A stretch of 64,000 nucleotides of DNA from Ramazzottius varieornatus. Its lineage: Eukaryota > Tardigrada > Eutardigrada > Parachela > Ramazzottiidae. The DNA lies in the NCBI GenBank assembly GCA_001949185.1, contig BDGG01000003.1:2587158-2651157 (forward strand). The letters run 5' to 3'. Under the pieces are notes generated by a model. The model was not told the origin of the DNA. It saw only the letters and a program-made list of their open reading frames with translations, and did not search any database. Shown in pieces: positions 43,901 to 54,907 of this stretch. Made by a program: the position numbers and the translations under genes. Positions within the stretch are counted from its first letter, which is position 1; every line of letters starts with the position of its first letter.

Positions 43901-44229
43901 TCGAGTACGACAAATCCGACGTGGATGAAGAACTGGACTCTAGTGAAGAGGAGGAAATACTAAGGAAGCGAGAGGAAGCGCGAATGAGGGCTTTGTTGAT
44001 GCCAGCCAAGAAGTCGACTGAAAGTGATCTGGGGGAGATTGACAGTCAGGCAAGCCATGTCGATGCAACGGACTTGTTTCATTACACACAGAAAATGCAA
44101 GCTAGGAATGAAGCTGCACGACTGGGAAAGCCGCAGAACGATCGCGTGTCGGTAGACATTTTCGGTCCGAGACCGGAAGATGCGGACGATGAGGGGGGAA
44201 GCGACTCTGGTGAAAGTGTTACGGTGTAG
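40987..44229 (+). CDS. DC-STAMP-domain protein of the DCST1/DCST2 (Sneaky/SPE-42) family
   Basis: Five exons (40987-41638, 41842-42191, 42275-42598, 42814-43326, 43558-44229) give 836 residues; DCST1 and DCST2 are about 700-770. Several membrane segments are visible (GGVFINYLLYLYMIY, TIWCLLLGNVLTLGLAF, SDIALFFVFSMIIF, LLGAVLFLIVFEAYGL). The DC-STAMP region ends in FHPNREKERAVWLYN, a family hallmark. A C-terminal RING-like cluster starts at C682 (CICC...CYCEDC...CEMC), and an acidic tail follows. Fly Sneaky, worm SPE-42 and SPE-49 and vertebrate DCST1/2 act in sperm at fertilisation, so a sperm role is inferred by homology. The donor of exon 1 is GTACGT; an adjacent GTAAGT would break the frame. 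Confidence 0.87.
42685..42737. repeat. GTGGCGC palindromic element in a DCST intron
   Basis: Inner arms are AAGTGGCGC and CGGCACTTT. The outer arms pair well: CTCGACAAGATGGTTTTCC on the left against CTCGACAAGAGTGTTTTC read in reverse on the right. Confidence 0.75.
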
Positions 44230-45247
44230 TGTTAGTTGCGTAAGAAATTCGAAATGAGACAGCGGAAACGTGGTTCTCGGATCGCAATCGGCGATAACAC
44301 CGTGATACCAGTGAGACTTACAACACACGGCTGCAACTTGCTCAACGCGGGTTCTTGTCCAGCTCAAGTCACAGCATGTCGCACTTCCTTCTGCGCAGTT
44401 TTCCTGTGCTAAACGATTGCTCCCCTTGTCTTTTCTCGTATACGGTGGAAAACCGGAAGTGCTCTTCACTAGACTGATGTGGACCTCTGAGAGAGTTGTA
44501 CAGATCAATATTTTGCGTTACAACCTCTTTCTCCTACGGTGCCACCGGAAATGAGGATTATGAGGCCGCCATTCTGGATTTTTAGTGATTACCTTGATTG
44601 GTAGCGGATAACATTACTGCAGATATGCTACCTATGTCATGTGTACAATGTCGGGCTTGCCAACCCGATGTCACATGACTCGACTGACGACTGATTAGTG
44701 CTGCAGTGTCACGTGACATCGGGTTGGCAGGCGCGCCCGATATTGTACGGTGATACTGTAGAAGAATGTGGTAACTCAATCACGTAAGCAAGTTGCGCTC
44801 CCTACGATGTGGCTCCGCCCTTGTCCAGCTCCTTAGTCTAATCGTAGTACTATACTTTAGTCTCTACGACCCGCTGCGGTTGCGAAAGTTTATCAGCTAT
44901 CACTTTTGGGAGAACGCGAACGATTCTGGTTCTGCGCTCCTACCTGATCCTTCTGCTAGTTCGTGGAGGTTGCCTTCGTCCTGCAGGAAGTTGCTGGAGT
45001 GGCAGGAGCCGTGATAGGTGCTGTACTATCTTGCCCGGGACGTTTGCCCGCTGAACTTGGAAGGTAAGCTGTGCTATACTGTCGTGCACCTGTTCGGCAA
45101 TTAAGTATGCACCTGTGGCTGATGGTGGCTGTTTTCACGTCTGGACATCCGCTCCTTACTGTCGCGCGACGTCGGGTATGTGTTCTAATGATTGTATACA
45201 TCTGTAGGCGCTCTGTAACTCGAACCCTGCACTACTGTGTGTTTAAG
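44230..45247. other. Intergenic region with a TA-flanked MITE
   Basis: It contains the MITE at 44631-44758 and two CCGGAA-type words (44453-44460 and 44543-44548). The upstream part of the zinc-finger gene may include a non-coding first exon here. I see no other gene. Confidence 0.45.
44631..44758. mobile_element. Probable MITE with TA duplication, about 128 bp
   Basis: Inverted repeats of about 40 bp pair CAATGTCGGGCTTGCCAACC with the complement of GGTTGGCAGGCGCGCCCGAT. TA lies at both ends (44629-44630 and 44759-44760). The left terminus is less well conserved than the right, so the left boundary is approximate. Confidence 0.7.
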
Positions 45248-47840
45248 ATGAGTGACAATCCGCTGCCAACGATGTCAAAGGAGTGAGTATTCTCCTCAAC
45301 CTTCCATCATGAATTTCAGAAACCACTGCCTGCATGTACCTTGGGTGAAAGTCCATATCAGACTGTCTTTTTTGCGTATTGCAGGGATGTACCTCAGGAG
45401 AGCTTCTGGATTTGCAATTACTGTACGTTTGCTGAGAATCCCATAACAGTTGGACGATGTGTCGCTTGTGACAACTACAAGGGAATCAGGTACGTGATGC
45501 GTCGAATGTCACAGTATTCCGTATGATATCTCTGGATTGTCACCAAAGCACGTTCCGCTGCACAGATGGGCATCGCTGTAGTGCAGGCTGTGTGAGTTCT
45601 ACTAAACAGAATATTTTGTATGCTGTAGGAGTGAGCGGAACAAGACGCTGAGGGCTACAGTGTGGGACTTCACTCTTCCGGCAGACCGACCAAGAGAGCG
45701 TCGACCAGCGCCATCCCGAGCTACAGCCGGACGGACAGTCGTCACCAGACCAAACCTAGTGAAGGAGAGAAATGTAGCTGCCATTATCCAGAAGAATATC
45801 GGTACTGCTTTACGCGCAGCCAACCCAGCTCCACCTCCACTTTCGGTCGTACCCCAGCCACCAACACGATGTCAAGTAGCCAGAAAGAGCATGAAAGCTT
45901 TCCATAAAGAAGAAGAGACCCAACCAGATGAGGAACCTGTAACCGAAGTCGAGACTGTTAGATCACCGCGTACGCGCAAGATTAGGTCCAAACATCGACG
46001 TAGTCGAAGTATTACCCATCGTAGTTTCAGTCGTTTCACACCAGAGGCTTCAGAATCTTCCGCTAGTTGTTCGCGTTCTCGACTCCGACGGAACGCAGAT
46101 GTGTACGCTATGGTCAGTGAAGATGACACCACACAGTACTGGCCGGGGACGAAGTTTCCAACTGTACTACCAAAGAAAAAGAAGAAAAGATCGACAATAG
46201 TTTCATTCGACTCAAATCTGCATACTGTATCCATACCACAGGTTAGGAATACGTATGGGTATACGAATGAAGATAGTATGGAAAGTACCGAGATTCCGGA
46301 GCCTACAAACGTGTTTTCGGTCAATCGACTACATAAGCAAGTTCGTGAAGACTTTTCCTTGAAAAGCATTACCTGGACATCGGTGTCGCCAGTTTCTCCA
46401 CAGAAGAGGTCGAAGAGACGAACACGTCGAGTTGTTGAACTTGAAGAGGACGGGATTAACTCACCCGCGGAAGTCCGGGCTTCCACACCTAGATCGAGAA
46501 ACCGAGAATTGGATCCAGCTGTACAAGTCATGAAAATCGCCACGGACCAGCACTGGCGGATCCTGACGCAGAGGGAACAAAGAAGTGGGACAGTCAGTCC
46601 GACGAAAGGCCGGAGAGATGGACATTCAGGATCCTCAAGAGGCCTACAGGACAGTATCTCACCACTCAAGGCTCGCTCGTACGTATTCTGTTACTTTGTA
46701 CATCAGAAAGCATTTCTAATAGACCGAATGTGAGAAATATGATGCCAAACGTTTTTATCTATCATGCAGGGATCGCTCGCCATGTCGCCCGTTCTCGTTC
46801 GATCAGAAGAGGGTTTACGCTGAGGAGACTGACGAAGATGGTTCTTTGCGTCAGAAGAGACACAATAAGGGAATTCTGAAATACTCAGGAGTTTCGTTTG
46901 ACGATCCATCCAAAAAGTCAAAGTATTCTCCATCGGTGCCAGCATTTCCACGCAGCGTGTAAGTCTGAAACTGGAACACAGTAATGGGAGCTGGGCAAAC
47001 AGAACGTACGAATTGTTATTCCAAGTGGCGCACTTTTACTTTGGCAGTGGCTGGATTAGTGCGCCACTGAAGGGTAACGATCTGTGCGTATTCTTTGCTC
47101 GGCTCCCACCTAGAAGACAAAACTGTTTCTGGTAAGAGTGTCCGTGCTTAGTCTGACATTGTGTTTTCATTTAAGGGTGGGTAGTTTCAGTGGTTATAGC
47201 GGACTGACACGTTCGCCACGTCTGGCAGCAAGAGAAGCCTTCAAGTTGGTTCGTCAAGAGCCGTTAGAGAACTCTGTCGAGTCTTCCAGTCAAGAGTGGT
47301 CCGATGATCTTTACCAGCCAAATCGAGAACGCAAAAGGCGCATCAACATCTCGCTGGAAAAGAGAGAGTCCGGCAAGATCCTAAAGGATGGAAACGCGAT
47401 TTACAGGACCAAGAAGGATCCACACGTTCGCAAGAGAAAGGCTCGTCCACTGATCTCGTAAGCTTTCATGTTTTTGGTGTGATGGTGTTTGTTGGGTAAA
47501 CAGAACTGACGCTGAATGTTCTGTTCACAGAGTTGCTGAAAAGCGCAAAAAGCGACGGGAAAATGTGGTGCCGGTCGGAGCGGAAGTCGAAGAACCCGCT
47601 CCGATAAACAGTGGAAAACGGTAGGTTGTATCAGTTAACTTGTCGATTTCGTATGGTTCATTAGTATCGCTCAAACTTGAAATTTCATCTTATTTTAGAA
47701 CTGTGACGGCTAGCTTGTTGCCGAAGCCAGACGAAAAGATCTACAAGTTCGAGCGTTTCGTCGTGCCGCACGGCGAGGTCGAACTGGCTTTCGAAGAAAT
47801 GATCTTCTCCGATTATGGTTTCAGCAGCGATGAAGAGTGA
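45248..47840 (+). CDS. Unknown nuclear protein with one RanBP2-type zinc finger
   Basis: Seven exons (45248-45282, 45385-45489, 45629-46678, 46770-46958, 47176-47457, 47531-47620, 47699-47840) give 630 residues, and all six introns are phase 2. Near the N-terminus is a RanBP2-type finger W20-x-C22-x2-C25...N30...C37-x2-C40. The rest is low-complexity, rich in Arg, Lys, Ser and Glu with SR-like and basic nuclear-localisation-like runs (RTRKIRSKHRRSRS, PKKKKKRS, KRSKRRTRR). It ends in an acidic, aromatic tail (FSDYGFSSDEE). RanBP2 fingers bind RNA or ubiquitin. I do not recognise an orthologue; a chromatin or RNA-linked role is a guess. One intron holds a palindromic element. Confidence 0.75.
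47024..47070. repeat. GTGGCGCAC palindromic element in a zinc-finger-gene intron
   Basis: Inner arms AAGTGGCGCAC and GTGCGCCACT. The outer arms pair GGGAGCTGGGCAAACAGAAC with GGGAGCCGAGCAAAGAATAC read in reverse, so the full element spans about 46987-47107. Confidence 0.8.
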
Positions 47841-48569
47841 GCAATGATGAACTCTCCCATTTGCTTCTTTTTTAAACAGTACTTGTTTAGTATAACAATT
47901 TACTTTGCGCTCCACACGGAAGCGTCGTGGGCACACTCAAAGTTCCATGATTAAGTTTCTTCCACTTGTATCTCGAAGACGTTTTGTCCGAGTTTTCTCT
48001 TACTTCTTTCGTTTGTTCGGTACTTCTTTCTAGAACGGATCATATTGCTTTCGTCCGAATGTGCGGATTCTTTATTTTTGCAAATCCGCTCACAGTGATA
48101 GCCGTAAGAAAAGCCGCCTTTGCCGATCGAAGAGCCCATTAAAGAAAAGATCTCTGCATCTGGAAGTAGTGCAGCTTAACTTCAACGATCAGGAACAAAG
48201 ATCAGGAGGTGAAGAGGCTCGACAGCAAAAGAAACAAAAGACCACTCACAGTTATCGAGAAAAGGCAACTTAATACAACGTCGAAACAGACAATAAAACG
48301 GAAATCAAGACCGTCACTCGAAGCGACGGCGACCAAATCGCGAGATACCCTGAAACAAGGCCAGTCCCTCGTAAATGTTCCAACGCCCGAAAGAAAAAAT
48401 GGAAACTGGGAAAACAGAACATACAAGATCGTTACTTCAGGTGGCGCATACGTTCATTGTTACTGGCTGTAGAACTGCGCCACTCGATAACGATCATGCC
48501 TGTTTCCGTGCCCAGCTCTCCAATGTAGCTTCATCGCAGAATTCAGAAAGATATAGGAGATACAGTTAT
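47841..48569. other. Convergent intergenic region
   Basis: It lies between the 3' ends of the zinc-finger gene and the helicase gene. It contains one palindromic element (48440-48485). The ORFs here are short and lysine-rich, without domains. Confidence 0.45.
48440..48485. repeat. GTGGCGCAC palindromic element, intergenic copy
   Basis: Inner arms are GGTGGCGCA and TGCGCCACT. The outer arms pair ACAGAACATACAAGATCGTT with the reversed right flank CAGGCATGATCGTTA. It is one of the few copies outside an intron. Confidence 0.78.
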
Positions 48570-51500
48570 TCATCGACCACTTACAGCTGTTTCTGCGAGT
48601 TGTTCCGAAGAAGCTCCGGCATCACCTCCGCCACGACCGAAACGACTTCCGCCTCCGCTGCTCTGCTGTAAAAATAACAACGATGAAAGCCCTCCGAAAG
48701 GAAGTTTCAACACTTCACAGAAACTTCTTACTTCTGCCTTGGCACCGCCTCCGAATCGGGACGATCCACCGCCAAAGCGGGAACTACATTCCGACACTGC
48801 CGCCGAGTCTCCGGCACCCCCATTCGAAGAAGCCTGCAAGAACAACGAAACCTTGATTCGGTTCAGAGAAAAGCAAATATAACAGAGAAACGGGCGAAAG
48901 ACTAACAGCAGCAACAACAGAGTCCTCATTTATATCCCAACGACAAGGAATAACTTTGCTGCCCTGCAATCGATATCGTCCTTTACTATCCCCAAAAGCA
49001 CTACTTCGCACAAAAATTCAGAAACCTTCACTTACGTCATCTTCCTCGCGGGCTCTTCCAGAAAAGCGCGAAGCTCCTCCAGCTGGCTTGGGTGAGGGCG
49101 ACCGACCTCGCAAGTCCGCAGCCTTGAAATGGAAAACGCACCAGCATTAAAAGTAACTGATGGAACTCTTGGAAAAGGAATCTTACCGGTCGAACGTCTC
49201 GTGCGCCGAAGTCCGCAGTTCTGCCATTGCGGACCGGGAGATCACCTTCCGGCTTGGTCATTCCCGCTTCTTGGTAAAGCCATTCCGGCGGACTGTGGCC
49301 AGACTTCTCCATGATACTAACCAGCTTGGGAGCCACCGCGCTGTTGCGCGAGGAGTAGAACGTTGTGGCCAAACCTTTGTTGCCGACGCGACCAGTTCGT
49401 CCGATGCGATGAACATACTCGTCCATATCATCGGCATTCCGAGGAAGGTCCCAGTTGATGACGTGCTTGACGTTGGGGATGTCCAAACCTAGAAAGAAAT
49501 TCCATCAGTAAACATGTGATTCAACTCGCGCACGAAGACCGGAAAGAAGCCGCGACACTGCGCTAATGTAACCGGGTAGCTCGAACAAATATCTCAGATA
49601 TCTAACTCGCGCAGCACGGTACGCTTAACAGCATGTAAAGTGCGCGAGCCATAAAGGGTGTCTGTTTTCATTTCTTACCACGAGCAGCGACGTTAGTGGC
49701 GACCAAGACGGCCTTCCTTCCCGACTTGAAGTCCGCAATGGCCATTTCGCGCTGTTCCTGGGTACGGTTACCGTGGATGGTGGTTGAAGATATGCCGTTC
49801 AGACCGAGCTCCAGTCCGATCTTGTCAGCTTCCTCCTTGGTCTCCACGAAGACGAGGGTCTTCTCGACTTCTCCGCCGTTGGTTTCGGCTCGTGCTCTCA
49901 GGAGCTCCTCCAAGGCTTCCTTCTTGTCCTGACGGCTGCCGGTTTGAACTACGTTCTGGATAACGTCTCCGCAGGCACCCCCGACGATGCCAGTGGCCAT
50001 AAAGATGTAGTCCTTCATGAAACGGCGCGCCATATGTTGAATCTCCCCAGGGAATGTTGCGGAGAACATCAGCGTTACACGGTCCTTCGGCATGGACGGA
50101 CAAATCTGGATAGCTTCGATGTCTCCAGAGAAACCTGCGAACAAGCAGCAAGATTAGCTACCACCCTAAGGTACCCGGATCCTTCCATGCATGGACCTAC
50201 ATACAGTACTGAAGCTCGCCAAAAGCCTGTGAGCCTATGCAAATGCACTATAATGCTTCTTGAACTTCGCGAAACACATCATCATACGCGCGAGACATCC
50301 CTTAGGGGGTTGGTAAGGCAAAATTTTCGGACCGGGGTTCAACTGTACGCGTATGATCACGTGCTTCGCGAAGTTCATGAAGCATTACAGTATGAAACAC
50401 AGCTGCAGCAGCTCTTGTCAACTGGCGTCTCAGTAAACTTTAACCCCAGGTCTAGATTTACACCATCCGACATCCATTATGCGTACGACATTCAAGGATT
50501 TCGCCCGGCCGGATCAAGTTTCCCAGTGTCAAATCCGATGCGCGACTTGAGCGAAAACGGAGGCTATCACCAATTCACCATACAAGTTCGAAAGCTTTAA
50601 ACCTCAACATGAGTTCATTGAAAAGGGAATATGCTGATACTTACCCATATCCAGCATTCGATCAGCTTCGTCGAGAACCAGGTACTGCAGGTTCTCCAGC
50701 GTGATGTACTTGTTGTCGAGGCACATCCTGAGTCTTCCCGTCGTTGCGGCGATGATGTTTACCCCGCTGTACAGTCGCCTCTTCATGAAGCCCATTTCTG
50801 TCTGGCCATAAACCGCGAAGGTCTTCAGGCCTGACGTTTCCGTATACAGGGAGGCTTCTTTCTCGACTTGAAGGGCCAGCTCCCGAGTGGGGCAGACGAT
50901 GAGGACTTGAGGTTGAGCACGGCCTGAGGGTTCAGCTCCGGTTATGCCGTCGTGCAACAAGTTCTGCAAACAAGACACTTCGTGGATACTTTATGAGTAC
51001 TTCCAATTCACCAGCAAGCTATTGTCGAAATGAAACCATCAGCCCCACAAAACCAGAATATTTCCTTCAAAAACGCATTAAAAAACTGAACTTGGGTTTC
51101 CCTCGCGCACCAGCAAAGTATATTTACCCACTGTACTGCGCCAGCGAAACAGGGTAGCGCAAAAAGAATTCATCTGTCCAGTCAACTCGCGCGCACTTGC
51201 GCAAGAAATTTACGACTAGGCGCGCAGGTAAAACAGAGCACTCTCAGAACTTCATACGTACTTCGAAGTACTGCAACTAGAGCTACCTTTGAAAAAGTTT
51301 GGTGATCGAACGTACCGAAATCATGGGGAAGAGGTAGCCAGCTGTCTTCCCTGAGCCCGTCTGTGCACAGCCCATGACATCTCGTTTGTTCAAGATGGCG
51401 GGAATGCAGTGCTTCTGGATGGGTGTCGGCGTCGTGTAGCCCATGTACGCCGCGGCTTCCAGGATGACTGGGTGAAGTCCTGATGAGGTGTCATAAGACG

Positions 51501-53385
51501 AGATGGCTTTGGGAATGTTGTCGCCGTTGACTTCCACTGGGACATTTGCGTACCGGTTGAAGTTGATTCCGGCTGTGTTGTGTTCAGCTCGACGCGCGTC
51601 TCGAGTACCTGATTCCGGTGGCACGTAGGTGGCGGGCTGCTTACCGTCTGAACAACAGGGAAAAACTGCTCTATAGAAGCTTGCTCAAGACGGCATTTTC
51701 ATTCAACGTACATTTTCGTTCGAGTAATTCGACCTTTATCAAAGCGTGTCGCGTTACCTCCACCGGCATCATCCCCCCCTCCACCTGTCCGACGTTCTCG
51801 TAGCTCCCGTGGTGCTTCATCGCTGTTACCGCCTCGTCCACCGAAACGACCACCTCCTCCCTCTTCCCTGCACACAAAACAGCAAGAATGAACACATAAA
51901 CATCATTTTCCATTAAGGACTTAGCCGAATTATTTTCAAATATTGTTCGATGAATAAAATCGAGGTTTCTTCTTATAATTGCTAGAAGCGGAACATTCAA
52001 GTAAATTTCAAAGAGAAGCCGGATAAGCACTAGGGTACCTCTGTCCACCAGCGTCTTCACCGACGCCTCCACCGAAGCGCGAATACCCTCCTCCGCCACC
52101 GAAGCGACCAGAAGGCTGCGAATCTCCACCCCTGCAACACCACATTCTATGTGAGCCCCAAGCACCATAAATGCAGAACGAATCTAAAAGCATCAGCATA
52201 AAGAGTCTCCTACGGTAAAGATACTTACTCGTTATTACCGCCACCACCGAACCGGGAACGTCCTCCACCACCTCCAAACCTGCCCGATGGCTTCGAGTCT
52301 CCACTACAAAACAAAACGGCGATGTAGCTCTGCTGCTATCTGTGATATGTACATGGAAAGCTCCAGATGCATACTCGTAATTCGCGGAAGCCCCGAATCG
52401 GGAAGAACTTCCTCCATTACCACCGAATCGTGACGAGCCACCCCCGAAACCAACAGCTGTAAAAACAAACGACTCCATCAATAATCGATAACCATCGCGA
52501 ATATCTAGACAGCTGAACAGAAAAGGCTGAAAAAGAGAAAAGGCGGAAGATGGAGGCAAGAAGCTTACTTGCTGTTTCTCCGTCCTGGTCTCCACCACCA
52601 CCGAAACGGCTGCCACTTCCTCCTCCGAATCCGCTGCTTTCAACACCACCGCCGAAACCACCAAAGCCTCCGCCTCCTTCTCGTCGACCACCGCCACCTT
52701 GACGTTTTTCCTACATTCACAATCAACAGTTTGCACAATTATCTAGAAAGAACTAAAAAGCAAGGATAAAATACGAACCAGTGATCGAGTGTCCCAGCTC
52801 ATCTTCATTCGACGTCCAGTCTGTTCCAAATCCTTGTATTTGAACGTCTCCATCGCGGCTAGTGCTTGTGCTTTGGAAGCCATCGTGACGACGCTGGAGA
52901 AAACAAAGAAGCTTGTATCAGCCCGAGATCCTAGAATTTCGGGATCGAAATATTCCAAAACAAATCAAGTGATGACCAATCAAGGAAAGACCGAAAATTT
53001 GCCATTTTTTGTTTTCCTTCCTGGAAGTCTAAACTTTCTAGATTGAGAAACCTCGAGGTTCCAGACTCATTATCCTCCTCCAGAAATCTCGCATCGTTAG
53101 AAGGATTTATTCTTCTTTATCTCCTACTCTTTGAGAGTTAGAGAAGTGATTCCTTACCCGGCTCGAGTTGGCTTGTCATCCTTTTGCGGAAGTAGTTTGA
53201 GCTCGGTTACTGTTCCCACCTCGGCAAAGATATCGCGGATCTGGTCCTGCAACGAAACACGCGTTACTTATTGGTTGTTCGTCCTCAATCAGGACACGTA
53301 GTGAAACTCGTACCTCATCCGCCGGGAGGCCAAGAACGAACATCGCGCCGAAGTCATCGGGAATGTCGGCTACGTCGACGTCCAT
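48570..53385 (-). CDS. DEAD-box RNA helicase (Vasa/PL10-like) with an N-terminal RRM
   Basis: Fifteen coding exons: 53385-53314, 53246-53158, 52893-52779, 52710-52569, 52456-52375, 52303-52229, 52131-52039, 51867-51758, 51647-51316, 50963-50645, 50134-49679, 49488-49187, 49122-49036, 48833-48732, 48665-48570. They give 823 residues with every phase matching. Residues about 14-90 form an RRM ([36 protein letters not shown]). Repeats of the type [14 protein letters not shown] follow (about 93-255). The helicase core has a Q motif (PTPIQ), I AQTGSGKT (354-361), Ia PTRELA, II DEAD (468-471), III SAT (501-503), [11 protein letters not shown] and [10 protein letters not shown] (655-662). The usual TPGR is TTGR here. 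The tail again has SRFGGG repeats. Vasa/PL10 proteins act in germline or general mRNA control; the RRM is the unusual part. Confidence 0.88.
50248..50390. mobile_element. Probable MITE in a helicase intron, about 143 bp
   Basis: Inverted arms of about 43 bp: CTATAATGCTTCTTGAACTT at the left and, read in reverse, CTGTAATGCTTCATGAACTT at the right. TA follows the right end (50391-50392); the left flank is CA, so the duplication has decayed or my boundary is off. It interrupts the 510-bp intron 50135-50644. Confidence 0.7.
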
Positions 53386-53699
53386 TACTGCGCTTTCGAT
53401 TTCCGGGTAAAACCTGAAAACTGTGTTTCGCGAACTGCTCAACAAATGAACAACGGCAAGTTCGCGGCTCTAAGAACTGATGGCTAAAACAAGAAAACGT
53501 CCAGCACCAGACATCCTCAGCTGCCGGGAAGATGATGCGAAATTGCTAGTGTAAGGAAAACTCTGCGATAGCCCTGAAAAACGAGCCCGATTTTTGAATG
53601 GAGCTGGATCTGGGCGAATACGAAAACTGGACTGTAGCGTAACAGGCCGTGCCAACAGATCACCCTGCGAATTTTGCGACAAAAACTCCTCCTCTCTAC

Positions 53700-54194
53700 A
53701 CTTCTGCTGCGGTGAATGGAACGCGTCCAGTAGAAATGGAGACTTTTCTTCGAGCCATTCAATAGCCAGAGCATGGAATGCCAGACGGTTTCTGTATGTT
53801 GGGGGACATCCCGTTCGGTGCCCTTTGTGAGTTTATGGTTCGCCGTGCTGTCAAGCCCGCTTTTTGTTTCGAACTCTGATCCTTTTCCAAAGTGCGCACC
53901 TGCAACAGCTACGGCACGGAAACTACTACCTTGGCGGAAGATCGAAAAAGACTGGATGTGGCTACAACAAGCAGCTCTTGAAGGTAAGACGGATCATTGC
54001 CGAAACTGCTGGCATGAGATCGTTCATTCCTGTGCAAGTTTCACGTTGGTCTCTCGATAGGTCTTTTGTGGATAGCCCTTCACATCATGATCAGCTCCTG
54101 CTGCACGCCGGAAGTTCGGATACAGATTCCAGAACAGACGCCACTGTACGTCGTCTCGAATCTTTCGGTGTTTTTTTTGTGTAAGGAGCTATAA
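53700..54194 (+). CDS. Possible small spliced gene with one membrane segment
   Basis: Three segments join in phase: an exon ending at 53826 (start not found; coding-like RFLYVGGHPVRCP), 53893-53983 (RHGNYYLGGRSKKTGCGYNK) and 54039-54194. The last encodes a hydrophobic helix (VGLSIGLLWIALHIMI) and ends at TAA. Donors GTGAGT and GTAAGA are good. I could not find an ATG in frame, and I do not recognise the protein. It would be divergently arranged with the helicase gene. Treat it as a candidate only. Confidence 0.3.
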
Positions 54195-54439
54195 AACTGC
54201 GAATCGAAACAGAGAAAATCGCAACTATTGGTTTTATTGGTTTTGAATGTTCACGTATCATTTTTTCACAATTCCAGGTTTCATATTTCGGAGGCCTCCA
54301 TGATCAGTATACAAGGAAATACTGTAAAAAAAGAACGCTCAATACAGTCGGCTAAATCCAGTTTTGTTCTCCCTTTGTACGCAACTTCATAATTATAAGA
54401 AAATCCTATTACCGTGATATTCTTCTTGCAGCAACCCTG

Positions 54440-54907
54440 CTATTTTCCGAAATGCTCAAAGGACCCATGGCCGAAGCCTCCGAACATGGGGTATCCGAAG
54501 CCCATCATGGGATTCATGTGCATTCCACCAAAACCGCCCATCCCGTAACCGCCAAAGCCATGACCGAATCCACCAAACTTGTGCAAATCATCCCAGTCAA
54601 AGTCGCGTTTCGACGGTTCGCTCTTGGGTTCTTCTGCCGGTGTCAAGTCGATACGATCCTGTTTGGCGTGGACATGAGGCCGGAGTTCTACGTTGATTGG
54701 TGTCGTGGTCTGCTCCGAGGACGCAGCGGCAATCTCCACGTCGATGACAGGTACTTCCGAGGTAGGACGTTCTTCTCTGGTGAGTATCACACCTCCGCTG
54801 CACAATCCTGGAAACAAACTGAGGTCATGTTGTTTCAGATGGTGATATCGAAGACTGGACTTACCGAAGATCGCAGCGATGCTCAGACCAACCAGAATCC
54901 TCCCCAT
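54440..54907 (-). CDS. Secreted Gly/Phe/Met-rich protein
   Basis: Two exons (54907-54865, 54807-54440) give 136 residues. A signal peptide (about 1-20) is split by the intron after residue 14. The middle is acidic and hydrophilic (PTSEVPVIDVEIA, PAEEPKSEPSKRD). The last 45 residues are rich in Gly, Phe, Met and His (FGGFGHGFGGYGMGGFGGM). SKRD may be a processing site. Such tails occur in cuticle, silk or antimicrobial secreted proteins. The precise role is unknown. Confidence 0.7.
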   Translation of the reverse strand: MGRILVGLSIAAIFGKSSLRYHHLKQHDLSLFPGLCSGGVILTREERPTSEVPVIDVEIAAASSEQTTTPINVELRPHVHAKQDRIDLTPAEEPKSEPSKRDFDWDDLHKFGGFGHGFGGYGMGGFGGMHMNPMMGFGYPMFGGFGHGSFEHFGK

